Assembly: GCF_014805625.2 (NCBI RefSeq)
Contig: NW_023998471.1
Location: 1,590,875 to 1,654,874, forward strand
Direction: 5' to 3'
Length of the DNA stretch: 64,000 nt
Source: Glossina fuscipes
Taxonomy: Eukaryota; Arthropoda; Insecta; Diptera; Glossinidae
Positions within the stretch are counted from its first letter, which is position 1. Each line of letters begins with the position of its first letter. Below the pieces are notes generated by a model. The model made no database searches, was not told where the DNA came from, and saw nothing but the letters and a program-made list of their open reading frames with translations. Made by a program: the position numbers and the translations under genes. Positions 50,001 through 59,624 of this stretch are shown in pieces.

Positions 50001-51211
50001 ATGAACACTTGATATGCTTTAAATTTTTTTCATTCCAGGCCAGTTCGAAATGATGTTCCTTCAATGTATATAGAAGAAGATGAAGTTAATGACGATGAAA
50101 TAATAAGTAACACCTGTTCTGCTAATATACATTCTCGGTTAGCTTCTTCAACTTTAGACTCACGTCGAAACGTGGCTGCTTTTAGTAATCCGCATCAGTA
50201 CTATGTTTCAGACGGTTTCGTTCAATATGCACAGCCTAGTCTAAATGGTATATCACATTCTTTCTTTTAGTAGTTCTTGTTATACTTGCACCCACAACAA
50301 CTTACCTGTCATGTCACCTCTCACCGGATCCTATTTTCAGTATCCTATTTTCATATTTGCGCGTTTAACATATCACATATCATATTTCGCCCCCTTATTC
50401 GTTACATTCTTTCAAGTCGTCCAAGATATAGTCAGCGAACCTCATTTTCAGCAACTTTGATCACATCATATATCATACGAGGCCATCTTATTGCGAATAC
50501 ACGGCAAACACACATCACACACACATCATTCTTTCAAGATGTCCGAAACACAGTCATATAGGATATTACGGTGCTACCGTAATGTAAGCTTCGAAAAACA
50601 CACATTTTTGAGAAGAAAAAGAAGATGAAAAAGAGCTGACTATGAAAAAGTTTTTATCCGATTATAAAGCCATCTTTACAAAGAACTCTTCTTGCCGTTA
50701 GTGAAACTGTAGCAAAGCATATTTGCAGGCGGTAATAACACTTCTGTTTGCCATTTTTGCCCCTTTCAAAAGTCATATCTTACAAGCAAAAGCATTAGAC
50801 AGTTCGTAAATACTCGTGAGTAAGAGTAGAAATTTCAAAGCTCACAAAGTCCCTTTTAGGGAGCGGAAAGACCCGTTTAGGAAACAAACATTCTATAACG
50901 ACTTTATATATGACTTGGTAATGTGAACATTGAAATACGGAAAATCTACCCAAAAAGACTTTAAAGCGTCTTTGTTGTCCCTAATGCTCTACTCTGACCT
51001 AATTTACCCGAAAAATAAGCTTTCTACCTATACTAAGGCACGAAATATTCCTTATATCAACATTTGCATGCAAAGAGAAATTTGTTAAAAGTCAAATTGA
51101 CATTTTTTTAAAGATTTATGCAGTTTCCTAACTATTTACTAATTTATTGTAGATCCAGATTTAATACTGCCGCGTGGGGAATTGGAATTTACGACACTGG
51201 ACCCAAGGTAA
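34917..51211 (+). CDS. Sidestep-family (Side) Ig-superfamily receptor, 16 exons
   Basis: Sixteen exons join with consistent phases into about 848 codons. Residues 1-20 are a signal peptide (MERLTLFSFLLMSFGN..). Five Ig domains follow: Ig1 about 30-147 (LPCDL, LLLWFKD, YRCRVDF), Ig2 148-255, Ig3 256-355, Ig4 357-447, Ig5 448-547. Next come a fibronectin type III domain at about 548-672, a transmembrane helix at about 717-742 (LLILVIIVAIS..), and a cytoplasmic tail of about 105 residues. The opening PARLIWAAIGKSVDLPCDLT and the DSVKLLLWFKD and GIYRCRVDF strings are typical of Side proteins. In Drosophila, Side proteins are surface ligands or receptors for Beat proteins in motor-axon guidance and synaptic partner choice. 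Which Side paralogue this is cannot be told without comparison. An in-frame upstream ATG at 34668 exists, but 34917 puts the signal peptide first. The last exon can end at TAA 51209-51211 or splice on. Confidence 0.92.
35005..39133 (+). other. Side-family intron 1
   Basis: 4.1 kb, GT..AG, ending in 'tttttcttgcag'. It holds no recognisable exon or nested gene. A 19-bp palindrome (tagtcggc-tat-gccgacta) lies near 36392. Confidence 0.75.
39134..39266 (+). CDS. Side-family exon 2: first half of Ig1
   Basis: Carries PARLIWAAIGKSVDLPCDLT, with the first Ig1 cysteine, and DSVKLLLWFKDMTGIPLY, with the core tryptophan. Phase 1 in, phase 2 out. Donor gtgatc is non-canonical at position +4 but in phase with exon 3. 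Confidence 0.92.
39480..39835 (-). repeat. Dispersed repeat family 1, reverse copy in intron 2
   Basis: Read on the minus strand it contains 'ttcttgatcagcatcaa', 'gtgtctgttgtaaacat' and 'ggaaatattgcaagttcttg', the family order. It faces the next copy. Confidence 0.75.
39930..40345 (+). repeat. Dispersed repeat family 1, forward copy in intron 2
   Basis: Contains 'ggatcagcataaagtt', 'catgtccgtcggtg', 'gtgtctgttgtaaacat' and 'gcagaaacattggaagttct'. Together with the preceding reverse copy it forms a long inverted repeat. Confidence 0.8.
40370..40740 (+). repeat. Dispersed repeat family 1, third copy in intron 2
   Basis: More diverged: 'ttcttgccaagcttcacat', 'cttctgttcgtctgtcc', 'gtgctaaacattttctcgct', then 'cacgcccacttcacattata'. 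Same orientation as the copy before it. Confidence 0.6.
41834..42048 (+). CDS. Side-family exon 3: second half of Ig1
   Basis: Begins SLDSRAGN after the spliced serine codon, contains SRLQIRDVKSTDGGIYRCRV, with the second Ig1 cysteine, and ends NLTLV before GTAAGT. Phase 1 out. Confidence 0.94.
42481..42591 (+). CDS. Side-family exon 4: start of Ig2
   Basis: GPPEEPRIFDAQGKEI, then YELFLCCQVKGG with the first Ig2 cysteine. Acceptor tttatatag, donor GTAAGT, phase 1 out. Confidence 0.93.
42672..42884 (+). CDS. Side-family exon 5: rest of Ig2
   Basis: RPPPKVTWWKEENELL carries the core tryptophan, and FGSKIQCRAQG the second cysteine. Ends VMVQIH before a GTTAGT donor, phase 1 out. Confidence 0.93.
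42955..43124 (+). CDS. Side-family exon 6: first half of Ig3
   Basis: TPLRCESWGSYPAAKITWLL contains the first cysteine and core tryptophan of Ig3. Phase 0 out at GTAAAA. Confidence 0.93.
43862..43997 (+). CDS. Side-family exon 7: second half of Ig3
   Basis: SILTLKVTSENNNAELTCRS carries the second Ig3 cysteine. Ends RVIRVA before GTAAGT, phase 1 out. Confidence 0.93.
44108..44244 (+). CDS. Side-family exon 8: first half of Ig4
   Basis: YPPTVSVHL, then GQNVTLKCRADARPPVTSYS and WFKN, with the first cysteine and tryptophan of Ig4. Phase 0 out at GTAAGA. Confidence 0.94.
44363..44501 (+). CDS. Side-family exon 9: second half of Ig4
   Basis: LERESAGAYACGAINTEGET is the typical F/G-strand cysteine motif of an I-set Ig domain. 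Ends ISLKVQ before GTAAGT, phase 1 out. Confidence 0.94.
46075..46770 (-). repeat. Dispersed repeat family 1, near-full reverse copy in intron 9
   Basis: On the minus strand it runs from 'tatacccaccactgtaagat' (46.76 kb), through 'ttcttgatcagcatgaaat' and 'catgtccgtcgatctgtgtg', to 'gatatgggtatcaaataaaag' and a 'gtgggtacgcgag' end. It shares subfamily changes with the copy at 61.1 kb. Its 62-codon frame (46425-46613) has the same length in that copy. Confidence 0.88.
46833..46981 (+). CDS. Side-family exon 10: first half of Ig5
   Basis: YSPRCKPGTEQ, then IPIRCEVEADPFESVKFSWT with the first cysteine and tryptophan of Ig5. Phase 0 out at GTAATG. Confidence 0.93.
47076..47226 (+). CDS. Side-family exon 11: second half of Ig5
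   Basis: DSELITLACWASNVVGRQAA, then PCLIHI: second Ig5 cysteine and the G-strand typical of Side proteins. Phase 1 out at GTAAGG. Confidence 0.94.
47287..47492 (+). CDS. Side-family exon 12: first half of the FN3 domain
   Basis: PPESPKACEVRNDTILEVVC, then GNDGGLSQYFVLEVIGGDF fits the A to C strands of a divergent FN3 domain. Phase 0 out at GTAATA. Confidence 0.9.
47657..47831 (+). CDS. Side-family exon 13: second half of the FN3 domain
   Basis: FRLNNLEPGREYQFLVYAVN followed by AKGRSDPP is the classical FN3 L-x-P-x-x-x-Y-x-x-x-V-x-A-x-N-x-x-G-x-S motif. Phase 1 out at GTAAGT. Confidence 0.95.
48283..48538 (+). CDS. Side-family exon 14: juxtamembrane and transmembrane helix
   Basis: A polar stalk, then a 26-residue hydrophobic helix starting LLILVIIVAISTTIV, followed by the stop-transfer CKNRPRPP. 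Phase 2 out at GTAAGT. Confidence 0.93.
50039..50247 (+). CDS. Side-family exon 15: cytoplasmic tail
   Basis: Acidic MYIEEDEVNDDEIISN, then a Ser-rich part (HSRLASSTLDSRR) and QYYVSDGFVQYAQPSLN. A gtatat donor follows. If it is not used, the frame adds GISHSFF and stops at 50268-50270. Confidence 0.85.
51153..51211 (+). CDS. Side-family exon 16: end of cytoplasmic tail
   Basis: Encodes DPDLILPRGELEFTTLDPR. The codons CCA AGG TAA give a stop at 51209-51211, but the same bases form the donor aag|gtaaag at 51208. I saw no convincing further exon downstream, so I favour the stop. Confidence 0.7.
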
Positions 51212-52899
51212 AGTTGCAATCACTTACAAGTGAATTGATGAATTATATCAGTTTGTATTTATTATTGTGCAAATAATTTCTTTTTATATTGATACACACA
51301 TACAAAAATTATGTAAATGAATTTTCGATACTAGTATATAATCACAATAAGTTTAAGACTTTTCCACAAATCAAAAACTAGCCTAAAACATATGTAGGTA
51401 GACGAAAAAATATGTCTGTATAGTCATTTTAAACTGTTGTTGTAAATCGCCGACATTTTTCACCAGAATGCTTCAGTAAGCTGAGCTAATTTTCTTTTTC
51501 TTTTCTTGATACCTATCACCGATACTTTTATATTGAAATTGGAAAAAATGCTTAATTATCTCTTTGTTTACTAAGCTGGTAGACCGATTGAAACAACTCT
51601 GATCTGAATATTTATGCATTTGTAGGAATTATTGAGAATTTTTCAAAAATCTTTTAATCGCTCTGGTTGATGATTTCATTTATAAGACTTTGCCGCAATC
51701 TTCTTTGATATGTGCAAAGGAAACAAGAGAATCAAGAAACATCTTCTAACTGACTGATATTTTGCTAGAAGACCAAAGGCACTGCCTTCTGCCATCTTTA
51801 TTTATCATGATTTCTAGGAACGCAGGCAGCTCTCTTTGTTTGCCTATAAAGCTTAACATCACCTATCTTTAGATTATTCTTACCATGCTTTAGATTTTTC
51901 TTCACTTATTGAGCCCTGATAAATATCTACAATAAAATCTTCATATCGACGTTCAGAAGCACCTGAAAATCATCTAGCTTCCTCTTTCTTCAGGTAATGA
52001 AATTTCTCGATTATTGAATTGAAACATTTGCGTCGATTTCCGAATTTTTTCGTGCAATTCATTTAAGAGCAATAAGTATTGAATTTGAAAATTAAATGGA
52101 TCAGGTTTATATGAGGAGAGACGGATAAAGTAAATGGAAAGTAATGCATTTTTCTGCCTTCAGGGTGGTGGGTATAAGAAAAAGAAAAAAATATTTTAAA
52201 AATGTTACAAAATTCATGTTAATATAAAAACTTAATGCTAGGTTATAATCAATAGTTTTTAAAATGTTGAAAATACAGTTAACAATACGTACATACAAAG
52301 CATTAAATTTAACAAATCAAATAAAAATTCCAATAAATATCTGTTCTATTAGAATTAAAAAGAAAATGTAAATAAACAAAAACCAAAGTATGTTCAAAGC
52401 GATTCTATTGTTTATAAATATTAAGTTTTCTCTTAAGTTGTAAATATCGAATTTATGAAATTTATAAAATTTAAAATAGTCAATATTGAAATATAAACCT
52501 CGAATGCCGAGCTAGACTTTACTTGACGGTGGAAGATCTTATATAAAAATTCGCACAAATTATCTGAATTTGATTCAGTTATAAATAATAGTCTGATGAA
52601 AAATGCCGAGAATTTTTTAACTAAACAGTCCTCCTAAATTTTTTATATCATGAGATATCGCACATACAGGTCCGCAATGCTAACCCAACATAATTTTTTT
52701 TGTTGATTTTATGTTCGTTTTAAGTGAATTTGCTTCTTTCTTTGTTTTTATGGGGAGAGAAAGGAACTGAAGGATAAGAGTGAGAAGAAATAATTGGTGG
52801 CTTCCAGTCATATAAGTATATGTGATAAAGGAAGAATCTTGGATTGGCATATATTCCAAAAATGATGACGGATAAAATATGATAGAGCACAGCTTATGG

Positions 52900-52975
52900 A
52901 CTATTATACCAAAAATCGAACCTGGATCTCTTACGTATGTACCGAATGTCCTATCCACTAAACTATATGTCAAAA
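52900..52975 (-). repeat. tRNA-derived SINE or tRNA-like relic
   Basis: On the minus strand TAGTTTAGTGG (52955-52965) matches a pol III A box, and GGTTCGATTTT (52912-52922) a B box with a degenerate 3' end, spaced as in a tRNA D- and T-arm. A weak T-stem (CCAGG/TTTGG) forms. The acceptor stem does not pair, so it is not a functional tRNA. Confidence 0.55.
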
Positions 52976-53697
52976 GTTTGTAACTTTTCGTCGGTGTTTC
53001 AAAGAACTTTGGGGAATTTTAGTATCTTACACGGGTTGCTTCAAAATTTGGATTGCTACATTAAGTTGGGAAAATACCACAACAAAAAAATTCATAAAGA
53101 AATGATAAAAAAGGGGACATATTGAACGCTTCTAATGGCTATATTTTTAAATCCTCCATACACTTATAACTCTTAAGAGCTGTAAATCGACTTTTGGTGA
53201 AAGTTAGAAATATTGAAAGCTGGGAGTGATAATTGGATTAAACGGAATCTTGCAGTATATTATAAATCACGGTTTTTTCTTATAATCCGATAAGATCTAT
53301 CCAGTCTAGAGAGTATCTTTTGACTATAATACTATTTGTGCTTACAATTCTGCGACAATTCTGGTTACTCATTGCTTTTAACATTGAAGCATTGCGCTTT
53401 GATCTTCTCGATCTACGTAAAAACACTGATCCCTAACGCTTTCGATGTAGTTTGCAGCCATTAGTATTTGATAAATTAATTATATTTTTTATTATTTATT
53501 TATTTATCCATTTTTTTTAATTATTAGGTTAACCGCAATTCTCTCCCTTTTTTTTAATTTATCCATATTTTTTAAAGTTACATGTAGTATGAATATCAAT
53601 TTTAATTCTCCAATTAGTCGCCTAATCCATTATAACAAATGAGTTTCCGAAATAATAAGAAAATTGTAAAGCGTAAAGTTTAAGCACTTTTTAAGAA

Positions 53698-54086
53698 CAT
53701 CTCATCGAAAGTGTACTAAAGTCGAAAAAGCAGAAAAATTACATACAAACTTCCCGTGGGTAAAAGCAAAGCTTATGATTTCCCTTAACCGGGTCTCGTC
53801 AAAAAAAATTCCGGGTCTTTTCTTAACACATTTTGTAGTGGTCCCTGCTCAATATACACAATATAATCGGGCATTCTAAAATTATTCATCTCATCGAAAG
53901 TATATTAAAGTCCAAAAAATCCAAAAACCGAGAAACATTACATACGAACTTCCTATAAATAAAAGCGAAGCTTATTATTTCCTTTAACCGGGTCTAGTCA
54001 AGAAAATTCCTGGCCTCTTCTTAACACATTTTGTAGTCGCCCCTGCTCAATATATACAATATAATCGGGCATTCTAAAATTATTCT
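53698..54086 (+). repeat. Two-copy tandem duplication, period 189 bp
   Basis: Unit one is 53698-53886 and unit two 53887 to about 54086. Both contain 'catctcatcgaaagt', 'taaccgggtct', 'cttaacacattttgtagt' and 'ataatcgggcattctaaaat' in the same order, with scattered substitutions and small indels. No coding frame. Confidence 0.9.
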
Positions 54087-57000
54087 TGTACATACACATT
54101 TACAAAATATTGTTCAACTTTAGACTAAATAACTATTAATAGACGAAACGTTAATCAATTTTATTTGAAATATTCAATTATTTCCTGTAGAGTCAAGACG
54201 TGAAATATGTGCTTTATATTTATACATATTTGTACATTACGGTAAAATAATTAGATTTATTAAATTAAAATATTCATAAACGTGTAAATTTATATATATA
54301 AATATATATGAAATATGAAAGTATATAAATATTAAGTAAATTAATTACAAGTTGACATCAAAATTACTTTATGATGTATTTATTTCCTTTTTAAAACCTT
54401 TTCCACAACAAATCCGTGTTAATGTAGCATTTCTCTTCTCGATAACATTTACAAATAAACTTTTCAGTCAGTAATGCAATAAAATAAAAATTGAACACTA
54501 TTATAAATTAAAATAATAATAATAAATTATTATTAAATAGTAATGATAATAAAGAACTTTTCAAATTTATTTGACTTTTTTAACTCCAAAGCAATGTTAT
54601 GTGACGAACTGGTAAACTTTTTTATCTAATCTATTATATATATTATAAAGTTCGAGCGACATTAGAATTTCGCAACGGTATCATCTACTAGTTGATGACC
54701 GGCGTGAACCTTTATTACAGACTGGACCAACAACAAGTGAATTTTCTTGAAATTATTTATTGCGTCCTACGAACTGAACACTAACGCAAAATAAATACTG
54801 AAGAACGAGATGCTGTGTTCAAGTTGAAGTATAATGGGATAAAGGAAGAAACGATTATAAGCATCTACTACGGGATATATTCAAATATTATGACCAAGTC
54901 ACTAAAAAAGTCAAGATTAAAGTTAAAAAATGTCCTCTTATCGATGAAAGGTGTTATTTCAAAACTGAGTAAGGGTTGGATGTATTACAGCCAATGCATA
55001 CACGTTGACCATGTACCTACCTACCCATCTTCATATCAATAAAAGTTGACGGCGAATCTTATGCGCTAGAGTATTTTATTGCAATCGGTTAACAGTTTTT
55101 CGAACCCCAAAGGAAATCTTTCTTTCCCAAAATGAAGTAAGTCGTCGTGTGTCGATTCGCATTAGTGTGATGTGTGAAGCAAAAACTACTAATTCGGGTG
55201 ATCTCAGAATTTGTTCTTACATGTTTGTAAAAAGGCTTTCCAAAATGAATTGACATTCTCAAAATATTTCTTACAGATCACGACTATCACGGATAATCTT
55301 AGAGATGCTTTCATTATTATATAGAACGAAAATAATACGTCACTAGAGCCCATACAATGCATAAACACTGTCTTCACCGGGTCTCCTTTGAGATGGAGGT
55401 ACTTTGTAAGCATCCCTCAAACTTTGATTGCTCTCTGATTTGTAAAAGCCTTCTGTTTAAACTCTACGCAAATTCTGCCTTTGATGCGTATGTAGACATC
55501 GTCTTTGACGGCTTTGATTAAGTCGAGCAGGAAACTTTGTTTCAAGCTACATGTCTAGTGAATCGTGACGGGTTATGAAAAATGAATACGATACGATACG
55601 ATGCAAAAGTTATTGATCAATCCATTTTGAGGGATTAGCCCGGTGCGTTCTCTAGTAATAAAATGTGTATAAAGCTGGCAATGATAAGAACAAAATCAGC
55701 TACAATTTTACGGATTGATTTTTGAGTACGGCAACCATCGATCTCGAATTGTAAGACCAGCGCAGCTAATGTTTCCAGCATTGTAGTTGAGTGTACCACC
55801 ATTCACAATGCGTTTACATGACATTCTTACCCCTGATGAATACTTATTTTAAATACTCTCTTATAGTGTGTGTAGGCATGAGTGCTTATATAAATAATCT
55901 CAAACTAATTATCAATTATCATTTCGGCACGAAATCCATATGCTATCAGGAAGTTGGGAAGAACGCGCATCTCTTTTTCACTCTTATAAAGCAAATCCTT
56001 TACCCCTTTTATCACTCTTTAGAGAGAGCGAGCCCTTTTCCTTCACAAAAAATCTATAATAAGTTCTTTGTACGTAGTGTTACAAAGTGGATTGCCCTTG
56101 TACAAGTAACTGCCCGTCTATTGAAAATTGGTTATCAATTTTGTTGAAGTAGTTCATGTAATTATCTATTATCCTGAAATTACCTGCAATTTGCATTTCA
56201 TTATATTTGACAAATTGCATAATAAGGTAATTCGACATATTTTATAGTATTTCTTTTTTTTCAATTTATATTCCACGTTAATCATAACTTATTAAATAAA
56301 CTTTTTCTGCTCCGATGTTAGGTTATATAAGGCAATCAATCATAATAAAGTCAAATATTGCCATAACTTGAGAAATTGAAAAGGATCAAAAAGGAAAACT
56401 ATTTGCTGCTGGGTTTAGAGGAATGATCTCTTTATTGATTTTTAAACGATGTACATTATGTTCTTGTAAAATGCTTATCCATGTATATATATTTAAAACA
56501 CAATTGTAGAAAATTATTTTTTCTTTTTTTTTTGCACTTAACTACATATATATTGTTACGAATTCGTTTTTCAATTTTAAATGCATCATCTGATTTGCAA
56601 AAAAGTTTTCTTCTTCATATCCACCATAGAGGCGTAAGGCTTGTAAGATAAAAAATACACCTGTCTGGGATTCCAAAATCTATATAAATATACATTAGTT
56701 TTTGATTAATGGGAACAGTGAAATCCGTCTATCTAGTAGTGTGCGCTTACTATCACTATGGCCAACTTAAGTTCAGAAACTATCACATTTACTAATTAGG
56801 AGCTGCTTTCAAAAAAATGGTAGACATCACAAATTCGTGCAACGGGCCGCGTCTATTAAAATCTGTCGGTTGCATGCATATAAAATGTAAAGTTAACAAT
56901 ATTCTGGTTGCGCTCCGAGAAAACGATTTGTTTTCTCCTTACAGTTTTCATGACTTTCTATAAAATTTGATATTTCGCGGCAAGAGACAACAAAAAGCTC

Positions 57001-57719
57001 CAAAATTAATTTTGTTATAGAACAAGGACTGGCTCAGAAAACGGCTATTAATTGAAGAGTTGACCTCATCCATTGTGGCGGATATGACATAAAAATTCGG
57101 ACAAAACCCGAATACACAATTTTTGGTTTATTTTTGCTTTCGATTATTATAATAAGTTTTCGAATTAGTTTTGTTAAAAAAAAAACTTTTTTAAAATGTT
57201 TGCATCAGATCATTTTAAGATTCTTCATTACACTTCAATGGTTCGTATTTTTTTTAACTCCTCTAAGGACACTTTAGTAACTATCAAAATAAATATATTC
57301 TATATATAAAAATTTCTTGATATAGTAACAAAGCTTCTCCGAAGAAAGTCGAAAATAGTCTACAATACGTACGAATCCTAAAATGATTTCACTCATTGAT
57401 GCATTTAAATAATTTTATGAAAATTATTTTAAAAAATATTAAAAAAAAAAATCTTTTGAAAAATAATTTAAAAAACTTTTTTATAGCTTTATTTTCTAAC
57501 TTTTTTTTAAGACTTTTGCTGTATTAAGTCCAGCAAACTATATATCGAAATTCGAAGGATTTAAATATTTACGTTTTCGATTTTGATTGGTATATAAAAA
57601 AAAATTATAAAAAAAAAACATAAAACCCATAAATATTTATATTCTTAATGGCGAAACGTTTTCGATACATAGTTTCTTAGAAATTTTAAAGAATTTCTCT
57701 TTGAATATAAATTTTTCGC

Positions 57720-57725
57720 TTTATT
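57720..57725 (-). terminator. Possible polyadenylation signal of the CoA-transferase gene
   Basis: AATAAA on the minus strand, about 140 bases beyond the stop codon at 57866. Confidence 0.45.
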
Positions 57726-57865
57726 CATTGTTGTGTTAAACATTCATGTTTAGTTGCTTGCTGGCTAAGCGCTATAAAAATATTTTTATATTTGTTTTTG
57801 AGAGTGCTTTTCGATTTCGATTAGGTGCACGACGAATTCAATTTGTTAGGATTAGAATTGACTCT

Positions 57866-58047
57866 TTAACATGCTCTACTTTTAAAACGCTCAAAAGCAG
57901 CTTTATCCAAAGCTTCACGATGGTCGGGATGAGCAATTTTTATTAGTTCCCAAGCACGAGCCCGCAGACTCTTACCGTACAAATATGCGATTCCATATTC
58001 GGTAACTACATAGTGGACATGAGCACGAGTAGTGATCACACCGGCTC
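57866..58047 (-). CDS. CoA-transferase last exon
   Basis: Acceptor 'aatttag', then AGVITTRAHVHYVVTEYGIA through EALDKAAFERFKSRAC and a TAA at 57866-57868. Sixty codons including the stop, as in the family. Confidence 0.94.
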
Positions 58048-59224
58048 CTAAATTAAAGTTATAGAATTGCTTTATAGAAAGGAATTAATATTTTTTATAG
58101 CTTTCGCTTTTAATACCTGGCTTGAGAAGAGGTACAATTTTACTTTCACCTTTTGTAGTAGTTGAAGGCATTGCAATTATAGGCACACCCATGTGGTCAG
58201 TACCCTCAGCGGCACCTCTTATAAAANNNNNNNNNNNNNNNNNNNNNNNNNNNNNNNNNNNNNNNNNNNNNNNNNNNNNNNNNNNNNNNNNNNNNNNNNN
58301 NNNNNNNNNNNNNNNNNNNNNNNNNNCGTTTAAAGCCAATGCATCAGGGTCGCATTATCGGATCATTTATTATCGTCAACATAGTCATAGAGCGACTGAT
58401 CTCCAATAATAAATGATCCGATAATGCGACCCTGATGCATTGGCTTTAAACGATTAGTGATAGCTCCGGACTTGGCTAAAGCTACAAGGCCATTGGCAAA
58501 CATTTCAGAATGTATACCCAAATCCTTGTGATTATGCAAATGTTTGAGTACACAATCTGGAAGACTCCCTATACCCATTTGCAGAGTTGCTCCATCCGCC
58601 ACCAGGTTATCAGCAATAATTTTTCCAATTTGTTCCTCTTGTTCGGTTGGATTTTTAACACTATGTTTGAATAGGGGCATATCAATTTCCGTATATGCGT
58701 CTATATGCGATATATGCATTGCTGATTCTCCAAACGTACGAGGCATCTGAGGATTGATTTGAGCTATATTCAATTTATGAAAAACATTTCAAAATAGTAT
58801 TTTATAGAAAGAAGACTTTCATATAATTCACCAATTATTTTGGGAGAGTGCAATAGAGCGACCCGCACAGTGTCAACACTTGTACCTAGAGAGACGAATC
58901 CGTGTTTATCCGGTGGCGAGACATGAATAAGGGCAACGTCCGGCTTTACAAGTTTATAACGAAATAGTCTCGGTACTTCATGGAGAAAGCAGGCATAATT
59001 ATCACCACGTCCGTCTGCTACAGCTTGACGTACATTCGCTCCCATAAAAAATGAATGGGATCGAAAACGGTGAGCAACTTCGGGCTTACAATAGGCAAGT
59101 TCGCCTTCAGTATGCAGATGACAAACTGTTATGTCGATTAAATCATTTTTTTCTGCATGTTCTACCATGGCATCGGTTAAAACTTTGGGAGTCGCCGCAG
59201 CACCCGAAGTGAAGACAGTGTCAC
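57866..59224 (-). CDS. Acetyl-CoA hydrolase / 4-hydroxybutyrate CoA-transferase family enzyme, incomplete
   Basis: Four minus-strand exons give the core and C-terminus of the family, which moves CoA between acyl groups and acetate in the mitochondrion. Visible landmarks are GDTVFTSGAAATPK, the ITVCHLHTEGELAY and FRSHSFFMGANVRQAVADGR blocks, LIHVSPPDKHGFVSLGTSVD, and AQINPQMPRTFGESA. Next come ADGATLQMGIGSLPD, LGIHSEMFANGL (its Glu is the likely catalytic residue), FIRGAAEGTDHMGVPIIAMP, the ITTRAHVHYVVTEYGIAYLY block and the AHPDHREALDKAAFERF end. The Drosophila homologue I have in mind is CG7920. Missing are the first exon or exons, with the mitochondrial presequence and the segment before GDTVF, and by family comparison roughly 60-70 residues in the N gap. 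It converges with the Side gene and has no evident link to it. Confidence 0.92.
58117..58226 (-). CDS. CoA-transferase exon after the gap
   Basis: FIRGAAEGTDHMGVPIIAMP, then STTTKGESKIVPLLKPG. Ends with phase 1 at donor GTATTA. Its 5' part is lost in the Ns. Confidence 0.9.
58227..58326. other. 100-N assembly gap
   Basis: Exactly 100 Ns, the customary size for a gap of unknown length. It falls inside the CoA-transferase coding region. Confidence 0.98.
58327..58452. repeat. 47-bp perfect inverted repeat at the gap edge
   Basis: Arm 58327-58373 is the exact reverse complement of 58406-58452, with a 32-base spacer. The right arm is normal coding sequence (NRLKPMHQGRIIGSFII). The left arm ends in the N run. 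Confidence 0.95.
58374..58763 (-). CDS. CoA-transferase exon, truncated by gap
   Basis: Acceptor 'ttgaatatag', then the AQINPQMPRTFG region through LYDYVDDN. Genuine sequence ends about 58374. Beyond that the sequence is an inverted copy of this exon, and the apparent stop at 58363 is not real. Confidence 0.88.
58832..59224 (-). CDS. CoA-transferase exon (first recognised)
   Basis: Starts after acceptor 'ttaatttcag' with phase 1 in (the Gly codon of SGD is split) and ends SPKIIG/A with phase 1 out at GTGAAT. Holds the GDTVF to VRVALLHSPK region. 131 codons. Confidence 0.92.
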
Positions 59225-59315
59225 CTGAAATTAACATAAAACATTTTTGATAAACGTTGCTGCTTTTCATAAAGGGATCTATGAAATTTAAAAAAAAAAC
59301 ACTAAAAACAAAATC

Positions 59316-59511
59316 TACACTTCCCACTCGGTGTAGACTCGATGTCGATTTCACCTATATAATTTTTCCACTTGGTATTTTCTTCATTAATTTCCTTTAC
59401 CCTTACGGGAAAACGGCTTTTTCACGGCGGAACACTTCACTGAGATTATATAGTTTTAGCACATTAACATGTCCCAATTCCTCGGGGCGTACACTCTCAA
59501 TAATCATTTAC
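59316..59511 (-). CDS. Unidentified coding-looking segment with a frameshift
   Basis: An ATG at 59509-59511 opens a 34-codon frame (MIIESVRPEELGHVNVLKLY..REKAVFP) of protein-like composition, ending at a TAA. A shift by one base lets it run on as VRVKEINEENTKWKNYIGEI and beyond. Either a splice donor (CCC|GTAAGG) ends the exon, or a base is missing. It lies upstream of the CoA-transferase on the same strand, but its phase does not join exon GDTVF and it does not resemble that family's N-terminus. Confidence 0.35.
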
Positions 59512-59624
59512 AAACTTTGCAAATCTTTCATTAAAATTTGTTTAAAGAAACTTGAAAATTATTATAAAATTTTTGAAATTTTTTTTTTTTTATCTTTCCG
59601 GTAGACATAGAATAAGATATCGCT

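Larger units (their letters stand above)
51212..57719. other. Region between the Side gene and the CoA-transferase gene
   Basis: AT-rich, with no further exon I can support. It holds a tRNA-like box pair at 52.9 kb and a tandem duplication at 53.7-54.1 kb. It probably includes the 3' UTR of the Side gene; several AATAAA strings exist and I cannot choose among them. Confidence 0.5.

Noticed and set aside
58363..58365. Stop codon ending the CoA-transferase exon after VDDNK
   Set aside because: It lies in the inverted artefact sequence next to the gap; the family continues here.
58085..58409. ORFs containing X runs
   Set aside because: They only bridge the 100-N gap. The minus-strand one contains a genuine exon, but the joined frame is not meaningful.
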